Below are positions 57,462-64,000 of a stretch of DNA of 64,000 nucleotides, in pieces. The position numbers and the translations under genes are program-made. Within the stretch, counting starts at the first letter, position 1. Every line of letters begins with the position of its first letter. Source of the DNA: Marmoricola sp. OAE513 (GTDB lineage: Bacteria > Actinomycetota > Actinomycetes > Propionibacteriales > Nocardioidaceae); NCBI RefSeq assembly GCF_040546585.1, contig NZ_JBEPOC010000001.1, positions 186,001-250,000 on the forward strand. Reading direction: 5' to 3'. Below the pieces are notes generated by a model. The model was not told the DNA's origin. It searched no databases and saw nothing but the letters and a program-made list of their open reading frames with translations.

Positions 57462-58991
57462 TCACGACTTCTTTTTCTTCTTCTTCGGAACCGCGAAGAC
57501 CTCGTTGCTCCACGCCCCGTAGCCCGAAGCATTCTTGGCACGCACCTGGAAGCCGTACTTTTTCTTCGCCTTCAGGCCGGAGATCACGCGAGCACCTCCG
57601 GGCGAGGTCGTCGTACCGGCCCACGCCGCAGCTCCCGCCCTGCGCCAGCGGACCTCGTACAGGGTCGCGCCGGCGAAGTTCGGCCACCGCACGGTGACCT
57701 TCCGGACCCCGCGGACCGGCTTGGTCTGCACGACCTTGCCCAGACCCCCGGTCGCCTTGACCTTCTTGATGTTGGAGACGATGTCGGCCGCGATCGCCCG
57801 ACCCTTCCCGACCCGCACCTCGAACTCGTACGTCGTCCCGCCGGACAGCCCTCCGACCGTGTACGTCGTGCAGGGGGCCTCACCGCAGGTCCCCGTGCCG
57901 ATGGTCTTGTAGAACCGTCGCAGCGCGGCTGTCACCAGGTCGGCCTGGAGGACCCACGGGCCGTTGCCGCTGACGTTGCGTGCGTAGACGAGTGCGCGGG
58001 TCCCGCCCGGCGGGTAGGTCCAGGTCAGCTTCGCCTGGTTGGTGCCGGGCACCGAGGCGTTCAGGACGGCGGGCCGTCGCGGTCCGATCCGGGGCTTCTG
58101 CAGGGTGCTCGGCCTGGCGGGCAACGCCGTGTTGAGCCGATGGATCCCGTCGGTGATGGCCGCGGCGATGGCCACCTCGCCGAGCGCGTCCGGGTGGTAA
58201 CCGTCCCAGGTGTGACTGGACCAGCTCGGGATCTTCGCGAGCACGATCTTGCTTGCCGACGTGCTCTTCGTCGCCACCAGGTTCGCCAGCCCCTTGTTGT
58301 ACCGGGAGAACCGGGACTCACCTGCGGTCGGAGGTGTCAGCGCGGTCAGCACGATGTCGACCTGGGGGTTCCCCAGCCGGGCCTGGTTGATGAAGGTCGT
58401 CATGAACTTGATCGCCTCGTCAGCCTTCTGGGCTTCGGTCCCCGTCGAGGTCGGGTAGGCGATGTCGAGGTTCCCGGCGAACGCCACCAGGATGTTGGGG
58501 TCGTACTTGGCGACCGCTCCCCGGATCCAGCTGGAGGATCCGGGATAGTTCGGCTGGGTCTTGTCGGTGGACGTGAACGGGCGGGTGTAGCTGGCCTTGC
58601 TCGCGTCCGGGTTGTAGAGCCGCGCCGAGGTGCGCGCCTCCTGGTCCATGTCGAAGTTGCAGTCCAGGTACTTCTTGCTGCCGCGCACCTGGGTGACCGG
58701 GTCGATCAGGTCGTCGAACGCGCCCACGAAGTCCACGTTGCCGCCACGGTCGACGAGGTTGCGCCAGAGCCAGTACCGCCAGGTGTAGTCACCGACGGAC
58801 CCGGCGGTGATGGAATCGCCCGCCACCATGATCTTGGTCGGGTTCGAGCCCGACGGACCTGCGTCCGTGGTGCAGGAGTAGCTGGGTCCCGGCGGTGGCG
58901 CAGCCACCGAATCTCTCGGAACCAGTGCCGCCGTGGTCGCCATCAGTGCCAGGCACGTGACAGTGCGCAGTGTCTTACCCCCGTTGAACAT
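57462..58991 (-). CDS. secreted SGNH-like protein, probable pseudoenzyme (paralogue 5)
   Basis: The shortest of the five, 509 residues. Block I is intact (AGDSITAG), as is the Asp-His block (DGYHPDALG), but block II reads EARTSARLY, so the Gly is lost, and block III reads FAGNLDIAY, so the Asn is replaced by Leu. Two of the four family-defining residues are therefore missing and catalysis may be impaired. Two FN3-like domains follow (about 300-410 and 420-509), ending in a Lys-run (VPKKKKKKS). TACCAT lies seven bases before ATG 58991. It is the first gene of the array after the rpsA terminator. Confidence 0.78.
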   Translation of the reverse strand: MFNGGKTLRTVTCLALMATTAALVPRDSVAAPPPGPSYSCTTDAGPSGSNPTKIMVAGDSITAGSVGDYTWRYWLWRNLVDRGGNVDFVGAFDDLIDPVTQVRGSKKYLDCNFDMDQEARTSARLYNPDASKASYTRPFTSTDKTQPNYPGSSSWIRGAVAKYDPNILVAFAGNLDIAYPTSTGTEAQKADEAIKFMTTFINQARLGNPQVDIVLTALTPPTAGESRFSRYNKGLANLVATKSTSASKIVLAKIPSWSSHTWDGYHPDALGEVAIAAAITDGIHRLNTALPARPSTLQKPRIGPRRPAVLNASVPGTNQAKLTWTYPPGGTRALVYARNVSGNGPWVLQADLVTAALRRFYKTIGTGTCGEAPCTTYTVGGLSGGTTYEFEVRVGKGRAIAADIVSNIKKVKATGGLGKVVQTKPVRGVRKVTVRWPNFAGATLYEVRWRRAGAAAWAGTTTSPGGARVISGLKAKKKYGFQVRAKNASGYGAWSNEVFAVPKKKKKKS

Positions 58992-59058
58992 GCTGACGAT
59001 GGTAGGTCGGACAGCATGGCCGTGCAGGGCAAACGAAGACACGAGCCGGCAAAAGCGA

Positions 59059-59092
59059 ACGAGCCCGGACCCCCTGGGGGATCCGGGCTCGT
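59059..59092 (-). terminator. terminator of rpsA
   Basis: ACGAGCCCGGA (59059-59069) and its exact complement (59082-59092) form an 11-bp stem with a C5/G5 inner stem. On the rpsA strand it is followed by TCGCTTTTGCC. It lies 24 bases after the rpsA stop. Confidence 0.75.
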
Positions 59093-59115
59093 CCTTCAGA
59101 CGTGGAGCCGGCCGA

Positions 59116-60579
59116 TCAGGCCTGGCCGCCGGTCAACTTCTCGCGCAGGGCCTGCAGGGCCTCGTCGGAAGCCAGCGAGCCACCCTCGGCAGCGTCGCCC
59201 TCGGTCGCAGCGTCGCTGGAGTACGACGTGGCCTCGCCGGCCTCGGCGTCGGCGACCTTCGCCTCGGCCTGCTGCTTGACGTGGGCCTCCCAGCGCTCGT
59301 GCGCCTTGGCGTACTGGTCCTCCCAGACCTTGCGCTGGTCCTCGTAGCCCTCGAGCCACTCGCCCGTGTCGGGGTCGAAGCCCTCGGGGTAGATGTAGTT
59401 GCCCTGCTCGTCGTACGTGGCGGTCATGCCGTACAGGGTCGGGTCGAAGTCCTCGGCCTCGGCAGCCGTGGAGGTCTCGTTCGCCTGCTTCAGCGAGAGC
59501 GAGATCCGGCGACGCTCGAGGTCGATGTCGATGATCTTGACCATGACGTCGTCGTTGACCTGGACGACCTGCTCCGGGATCTCGACGTGACGCTCGGCGA
59601 GCTCGGAGATGTGCACCAGGCCCTCGATGCCCTCCTCCACGCGGACGAAGGAACCGAACGGAACCAGCTTGGTGACCTTGCCGGGCACGATCTGGCCGAT
59701 CTGGTGGGTCCGGGCGAAGTGCTGCCACGGGTCCTCCTGCGTCGCCTTGAGCGACAGCGACACGCGCTCGCGCTCCATGTCGACGTCGAGCACCTCGACG
59801 GTGACCTCGTCGCCCACGGTGACGACCTCGGACGGGTGGTCGATGTGCTTCCAGGACAGCTCGGAGACGTGCACCAGGCCGTCGACGCCACCCAGGTCCA
59901 CGAAGGCACCGAAGTTGACGATGGAGGACACGACACCCTTGCGGATCTGGCCCTTCTGCAGCTGGGTCAGGAAGCCGTGGCGGACCTCGGACTGGGTCTG
60001 CTCGAGCCACGCACGACGCGACAGGACGACGTTGTTGCGGTTCTTGTCCAGCTCGATGATCTTCGCCTCGAGCTCCTTGCCGACGTACGGCTGGAGGTCG
60101 CGGACCCGACGCATCTCGACGAGGGAGGCCGGCAGGAAGCCGCGCAGCCCGATGTCCAGGATGAGACCACCCTTGACGACCTCGATGACGGTGCCGGTGA
60201 CGACGCCGTCCTCCTCCTTGACCTGCTCGATGGTGCCCCAGGCGCGCTCGTACTGGGCGCGCTTCTTGGACAGGATCAGACGGCCTTCCTTGTCCTCCTT
60301 CTGGAGAACGAGGGCCTCGACCGAGTCACCCACCTTGACGACCTCGTTGGGGTCGACGTCGTGCTTGATGGAGAGCTCACGGGAGGGGATGACACCTTCG
60401 GTCTTGTAACCGATGTCGAGCAGCACCTCGTCGCGGTCGACCTTGACGATGATGCCCTCGACGATGTCGCCGTCGTTGAAGAACTTGATGGTGGCGTCAA
60501 TCGCGGCGAGGAAGTCTTCCTCGGAGCCGATGTCGTTGATCGCGACCTGCGGAGCGTCGGAGTAGAGAATGGAAGTCAT
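59116..60579 (-). CDS. rpsA: 30S ribosomal protein S1
   Basis: A 487-residue protein with four S1 RNA-binding domains (about residues 30-105, 120-190, 205-275 and 290-365; for example GVVSSIVNFGAFVDLGGVDG) and a C-terminal acidic tail. It helps mRNA bind the small ribosomal subunit. The four-domain length is normal for actinobacteria, where S1 is shorter than the six-domain E. coli form. ATG 60579 is chosen because MTSILYSDAPQVAIND is the family opening. The terminator follows at 59059. A 235-base spacer upstream holds the promoter. Confidence 0.95.
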   Translation of the reverse strand: MTSILYSDAPQVAINDIGSEEDFLAAIDATIKFFNDGDIVEGIIVKVDRDEVLLDIGYKTEGVIPSRELSIKHDVDPNEVVKVGDSVEALVLQKEDKEGRLILSKKRAQYERAWGTIEQVKEEDGVVTGTVIEVVKGGLILDIGLRGFLPASLVEMRRVRDLQPYVGKELEAKIIELDKNRNNVVLSRRAWLEQTQSEVRHGFLTQLQKGQIRKGVVSSIVNFGAFVDLGGVDGLVHVSELSWKHIDHPSEVVTVGDEVTVEVLDVDMERERVSLSLKATQEDPWQHFARTHQIGQIVPGKVTKLVPFGSFVRVEEGIEGLVHISELAERHVEIPEQVVQVNDDVMVKIIDIDLERRRISLSLKQANETSTAAEAEDFDPTLYGMTATYDEQGNYIYPEGFDPDTGEWLEGYEDQRKVWEDQYAKAHERWEAHVKQQAEAKVADAEAGEATSYSSDAATEGDAAEGGSLASDEALQALREKLTGGQA

Positions 60580-60738
60580 AAGGGAAATGGATCCTTGGTG
60601 GACAGATGTAGTGCGGGCACGCGAGAAGCCCTTGATCACCATCACGAATTCATTTCGCTGGCCCACGGAACCGCGGACCGGACAGCGAGCGAGAGGCTGC
60701 TACGTCTGAGACTCAGGCAGACTTCTGGCGCACCGAGA

Positions 60739-60769
60739 ATCGTACGGCGTCCCGAGGGCCTGAGTCCAA
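60739..60769 (-). promoter_or_regulatory. possible rpsA promoter
   Basis: On the rpsA strand TTGGAC (60769-60764) and TACGAT (60744-60739) are separated by 19 bases, about 160 bases before the start codon. Both boxes match four of six SigA consensus bases; the spacer is slightly long. Confidence 0.3.
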
Positions 60770-60814
60770 CCGGCCGGAGCCCGCGACCGGGGTCGTCAGT
60801 GCAATCATCTCCTC

Positions 60815-61627
60815 ATGACCGCCCCCCACCGACCGGTCCGCGTCGAACGACGCCCGGTCGACGAGCAGGACTCGCTCACCGCGAACCGCGCCGACTGGGA
60901 CCGGTACGCCGACGAGTACCAGTCCACCCACGGCGAGTTCCTGGGTGACGAAGGCTTCCTCTGGGGTCCCGAGGGCGTCCGCGAGGACGCCGTCCGTGCG
61001 CTCGGCGACGTCGAGGACAAGGACGTCCTCGAGCTCGGCTGCGGCGCGGGCCAGTGCTCACGCTGGGTGCTGCGCCACGGGGGTCGGCCGGTCGGCCTCG
61101 ACGTCTCCATGCGTCAGCTCCAGCACAGCCGACGGATCGACCAGGAGCACGAGACCCGGGTGCCGACGATCTGCGCGGGCGCGGCAGCGATCCCCGTGGT
61201 CGACGACGCCTTCGACATCGTCTTCTCCGCGTTCGGGGCGCTGCAGTTCATCTCCGACGCCGACGCGCTGGTGGCCGAGATCGCTCGCGTCACCCGCCCG
61301 GGCGGGCGGTTCGCCTTCTCCGTCACGCACCCGACCCGGTGGATGTTCCCCGACGACCCCGCCGAGGGCGGGCTGCTGGCGAGCCAGTCGTACTGGGACC
61401 GGACGCCGTACGTCGAGGTCGACGACGAGACCGGCGAGACCTCGTACGTCGAGCACCACCGGACCCTGGGCGACTGGGTCCGAGCACTCAGCGCCAGCGG
61501 CTACCGGCTCGTCGACCTGATCGAGCCGGAGTGGCCGGCCGACCACGACCGGGTCTGGGGCGGGTGGAGCCGCACCCGCGGGCTGCTCACGCCGGGAACG
61601 GCGCTCTACGTGGCCGACCTGGCGTAG
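60815..61627 (+). CDS. class I SAM-dependent methyltransferase
   Basis: A 270-residue methyltransferase. The SAM motif is VLELGCGAGQCSRW, then VGLDVSMRQL (acidic residue), ICAGAAAIPVVDDAFDIVFS and FSVTHPTRWMFPDDPAEGG. The substrate is not known. It is divergent from rpsA and lies next to it in many actinobacteria, but no joint function has been shown. It ends just before an extragenic palindrome shared with the convergent DUF3068 gene. Confidence 0.88.
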   Translation: MTAPHRPVRVERRPVDEQDSLTANRADWDRYADEYQSTHGEFLGDEGFLWGPEGVREDAVRALGDVEDKDVLELGCGAGQCSRWVLRHGGRPVGLDVSMRQLQHSRRIDQEHETRVPTICAGAAAIPVVDDAFDIVFSAFGALQFISDADALVAEIARVTRPGGRFAFSVTHPTRWMFPDDPAEGGLLASQSYWDRTPYVEVDDETGETSYVEHHRTLGDWVRALSASGYRLVDLIEPEWPADHDRVWGGWSRTRGLLTPGTALYVADLA

Positions 61628-61634
61628 GCAGTCG

Positions 61635-61668
61635 TCGAGCCTGCCGAGACGCATCTCGACAGGCTCGA
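61635..61668. repeat. extragenic palindrome (REP-like), probable bidirectional terminator
   Basis: TCGAGCCTGCCGAGA (61635-61649) pairs with TCTCGACAGGCTCGA (61654-61668) with one mismatch and a four-base loop. The TCGACAGGCTCGA-type palindrome is common between actinobacterial genes. It lies between convergent genes, 8 bases after the methyltransferase stop. Confidence 0.65.
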
Positions 61669-61696
61669 TGACCGGGACCGTTCTACGAACGACGCC

Positions 61697-62680
61697 TCAG
61701 GCGTGGACCGCCTCGCGCTCCTTCACGCGGGCGCCGCCCGACGAGGCCTGGCGGCGGGTCATCATGACGCCACCGATCATCAGGACCAGACCGAGGACGA
61801 AGCCGACCTGCGGAACGACGTTGCGGACCAGGTTGAGCATCGAGCCCTGCGAACCGTAGTCGTCGATGTTCTTGCGCACGGTCTTGTCGTCGTAGGTGAC
61901 GACGGCCTTGGTCGTGGTGACCCGCGGCGTGCCCTGGTAGTCGATCGTGTTGTTCTGCGCTTCGGTGCGCTTGATGATCACGCCGGTGTGCGGCTCGACG
62001 AGCAGCGTGCGGTCGACGGAGTACATCATCTGCGCCTCGACGTTCCCGTCGCCCGACTCACCGAGGATGCTCCGCGGCGCGTCCATCGTGTCGTACTGGG
62101 TGGCGGGGATGGTCTGACCGAACTTGTAGACCTCCATGCCCTCGATCTTGGTGGTGCCGAGGTACTTGATCGGCACAGCCTTGAGCAGCGTGGAGTCCCA
62201 GAACATGTAGGTCTTCTTCTGGGTCTCGAACGGGAACTTGGCGACCAGGCCCTTGTGGACCAGCTTGTCCTCCACGCCCGGGGTGTCGGAGACGAAGTCG
62301 TCCTTGATCCCCGGGGTCGCCTCGCCGGTGCGAGCGTCGAAGGTCATCCGCTCGATCTCGCCGCGGACCTCGCCGTTCGGGCCGGTCATGGTGCCGGCGG
62401 AGTCGGTGGTCACGGTGGTGTTCACGTACGTGACCGAGCCCTTGTGCTCCTTGGCCGCCTTCGCGTCGCCGACGGTGCTCACCTTGATCTTGAGGTCGGT
62501 GACGATCTCCTTCAGGGTGCCCGCGTCGAAGATCGTGGCGCCCTTGGCCTGCAGCCCGGTCTCGCTGATCTGGTTGGCCGGAGCCACTGCCAGGCGCGGG
62601 TAGGCGTAGAAACGGATCATCGGTGCCAGGACGACGAGGAATGCCCCCACGGCAACCAATGCAAGACTAAAACGGCGCAT
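61697..62680 (-). CDS. DUF3068 (PorA-like family) membrane protein
   Basis: A 327-residue protein. It has one membrane helix at each end (FSLALVAVGAFLVVLAPMI and VPQVGFVLGLVLMIGGVMM) with a large extracytoplasmic beta-rich domain between them, the DUF3068 layout. Homologues occur in mycobacterial cell-envelope gene groups with a methyltransferase and a glycosyltransferase, as here. Molecular function is unknown. ATG 62680 is chosen because a GGGAGGGAGC ribosome site lies upstream and is itself present twice in tandem. It is convergent with the methyltransferase at 60815. Confidence 0.82.
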   Translation of the reverse strand: MRRFSLALVAVGAFLVVLAPMIRFYAYPRLAVAPANQISETGLQAKGATIFDAGTLKEIVTDLKIKVSTVGDAKAAKEHKGSVTYVNTTVTTDSAGTMTGPNGEVRGEIERMTFDARTGEATPGIKDDFVSDTPGVEDKLVHKGLVAKFPFETQKKTYMFWDSTLLKAVPIKYLGTTKIEGMEVYKFGQTIPATQYDTMDAPRSILGESGDGNVEAQMMYSVDRTLLVEPHTGVIIKRTEAQNNTIDYQGTPRVTTTKAVVTYDDKTVRKNIDDYGSQGSMLNLVRNVVPQVGFVLGLVLMIGGVMMTRRQASSGGARVKEREAVHA

Positions 62681-62835
62681 GACGCGCTCCCTCCCAGTAC
62701 GGCGCCCTGGGCTCCCTCCCACAACGCACAGGGCGACGGTAACAGGAAACATGCCCTAAACGGGACATTAACCCCGTCGTTACCTGAATCGTGACATTCC
62801 GGTGTAGACAACCCCACAGGGCCGCTCGCCCGGGC

Positions 62836-63579
62836 TCAAGCCTTCTTGCGCACGACCATCCAGAGGTTCCAGGTGATCAGCTCGCGCAGCACCGGGACGC
62901 GCAGCAGGAACGAGGACCACCGCGGGAAGTAGCGCGGACGCAGGTCCAGGACCTCGAGGTCTGGGCGCGACGCGAGCCAGCGACGCCCGTCGGTCACGGA
63001 CGCCGCGAACATCGACGAGCCGTAGACGTTCTTCGGCGGCTTGCCGTTCTTCCGCTCGTACCGTCGTGCCGCGTAGTGGCCGCCGAGCAGGTGCCACGGC
63101 GATGTCTCGTGACCTCCCCAGGGCCCGAGCCAGATCGTGTACGAGAGCACCGCCACTCCCCCGGGCCTGACGACCCGGACGATCTCGTCGCAGACGGCGC
63201 CGAGGTCGCGGACGTGCTCGAGCAGGTTGGAGGAGAACGCGATGTCGACCGCGCCGTCGGTCAGCGGCGAGCGCTCCGCCAGTCCCACGACCGATCCCGG
63301 CGTACGACGCCCGTGCAAACGGATCTCGTCGATGTCGGCATCGATCAGCACCGTGGTTGCGCCGGCCTCCTGGAACGCCGCCGAGTAGAACCCCGGGCCG
63401 CCTCCGAAGTCGGCGACGAGCTTACCCACGGGGTCCACGTGCTCACGCACCAGGTCGATCGCGTCCTCGGCGATCAGCCGGTAGAAGCCGTCCGGATCGG
63501 TCTGCTCGGTCAGGAAGGAACGGAACAAGCGAACAGAACGGGCCAACCCGGTAGATCGGAACAATCGGACAAAAACCAC
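62836..63579 (-). CDS. class I SAM-dependent methyltransferase (envelope-locus type)
   Basis: A 247-residue methyltransferase with VADFGGGPGFYSAAFQEAG (SAM loop), VLIDADIDEIRLHGRR and FSSNLLEHVRDLGAVCDEIV (motif region). In M. tuberculosis a similar gene (Rv0224c) lies divergently next to a glycosyltransferase gene (Rv0225), the same arrangement as here, pointing to methylation of an envelope polysaccharide or lipid. The GTG start at 63579 is supported by TAACAT six bases upstream, so it is probably leaderless. The 155-base gap to DUF3068 contains GGTAAC and GTTACC elements. Confidence 0.85.
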   Translation of the reverse strand: MVFVRLFRSTGLARSVRLFRSFLTEQTDPDGFYRLIAEDAIDLVREHVDPVGKLVADFGGGPGFYSAAFQEAGATTVLIDADIDEIRLHGRRTPGSVVGLAERSPLTDGAVDIAFSSNLLEHVRDLGAVCDEIVRVVRPGGVAVLSYTIWLGPWGGHETSPWHLLGGHYAARRYERKNGKPPKNVYGSSMFAASVTDGRRWLASRPDLEVLDLRPRYFPRWSSFLLRVPVLRELITWNLWMVVRKKA

Positions 63580-63635
63580 ATTCCAATGTTACCGTGGTCA
63601 CAGATTCGGTATCGCACCGGGGAGGGAGAACCACT

Positions 63636-64000
63636 GTGCGGTCCTTGAAAAGGGGGGTTCAGCCTGCCCGTTCGTCAGCACCGACGAGCGTCGCGGTCCT
63701 GAACTGGCGTGACCCGTGGCACCCCGAAGGTGGGGGCTCGGAGCTCTACGTCCATCAAGTAGCCAAAGAGATGCGTGACTCAGGCAAGCAGGTGACCTGG
63801 GTGACTGCGGCCTACCCGGGCGCTGCGCGCGACGAGGTCGTCGACGGCATCCGGTTCATCCGGCGGGGCGGCCACCTGACCGTCTACCTCTGGGTGGCAC
63901 TGCTGCTGTGCACCGGGGCCCTGCGTCGTCGGCTCGGCCGGCTCGATGCCGTCCTCGAGGTCCAGAACGGAATGCCGTTCCTGGCCTCCTGGCTGACCGC
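63636..64000 (+). CDS. glycosyltransferase (GT4-like), N-terminal part, cut by window edge
   Basis: About 121 residues are in the window. The GTG at 63636 follows a strong GGGGAGGGAG ribosome site. The sequence VLNWRDPWHPEGGGSELYVHQVA opens GT4-type glycosyltransferases, where a Gly-rich loop contacts the nucleotide sugar. Later segments are VTWVTAAYPGAARDEVVDG and RLDAVLEVQNGMPF. It is divergent from the methyltransferase. The mycobacterial counterpart of this pair adds sugars to envelope polymers; the exact reaction here is unknown. Confidence 0.83.
   Translation, partial: MRSLKRGVQPARSSAPTSVAVLNWRDPWHPEGGGSELYVHQVAKEMRDSGKQVTWVTAAYPGAARDEVVDGIRFIRRGGHLTVYLWVALLLCTGALRRRLGRLDAVLEVQNGMPFLASWLT

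Overview
The window is chromosomal DNA of a high-G+C actinobacterium, most likely a member of the Nocardioidaceae (Nocardioides-like). This rests on the very high G+C, frequent GTG starts, 4-base GTGA/ATGA stop-start couplings, many starts preceded by a TANNNT hexamer with no leader, and the gene families present: DUF5998, DUF7455, DUF4192, an LprG/P55-type pair, an F420-type LLM oxidoreductase, a SigA with a Lys/Ala-rich N-terminus, and an ECF41 sigma factor. The species assignment is inference. I saw no tRNA, rRNA, IS element or CRISPR array.

Layout. 1-12.8 kb: rhodanese fragment, thymidine kinase, a phased 32-bp inverted repeat array, a sulfotransferase-like gene, an operon of a GNAT/ADP-forming acyl-CoA synthetase fusion with DUF5998 and an alkaline-phosphatase-fold enzyme, then topoisomerase IV subunit A running into a lipoprotein-MFS-ferredoxin-like operon. 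12.8-20 kb: secreted FN3/RCC1 protein, beta-carbonic anhydrase, an LLM/NTF2-like/SDR operon, a secreted SGNH lipase and two small membrane proteins. 20-31.9 kb: topoisomerase IV subunit B, DUF7455, two membrane-protein genes, an enoyl-CoA hydratase/acyl-CoA ligase operon, a 650-bp hairpin-rich intergenic region, an MFS gene, a MOSC protein, homocysteine methyltransferase and the principal sigma factor. 32-37 kb: an accessory-looking stretch with an ECF41 sigma factor, its usual partners (epimerase-like and AhpD-like proteins), a hydrolase gene broken by one stop codon, a methyltransferase, and a fragment duplicating the 5' end of the neighbouring HhH-GPD repair gene. 37-46.6 kb: glutamate-cysteine ligase family, DUF4192, DNA polymerase IV, the 5-oxoprolinase genes pxpC/pxpB/pxpA separated by a spacer with DnaA-box-like sites, a SigB-like sigma factor, CoaE and a SIMPL protein. 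46.6-59 kb: an AMP ligase, a GlxA-type regulator with its probable operator, and five tandem genes for secreted SGNH-hydrolase/FN3 proteins. 59-64 kb: ribosomal protein S1, a methyltransferase, and a cell-envelope group (DUF3068, methyltransferase, start of a glycosyltransferase).

Working together. parC, parE and the principal sigma gene form a conserved actinobacterial housekeeping neighbourhood. The lipoprotein-MFS pair resembles the mycobacterial LprG-P55 envelope lipid export system. PxpA/B/C together make 5-oxoprolinase. The ECF41 sigma factor probably controls the small oxidoreductase-type genes next to it. The SGNH array looks like an expanded extracellular esterase family inserted between coaE and rpsA, which are neighbours in mycobacteria. 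The most unexplained signals are the 32-bp array at 842-1119, the SGNH array, the DnaA-box-like spacer at 43249-43325 and the structured spacer at 26458-27114.
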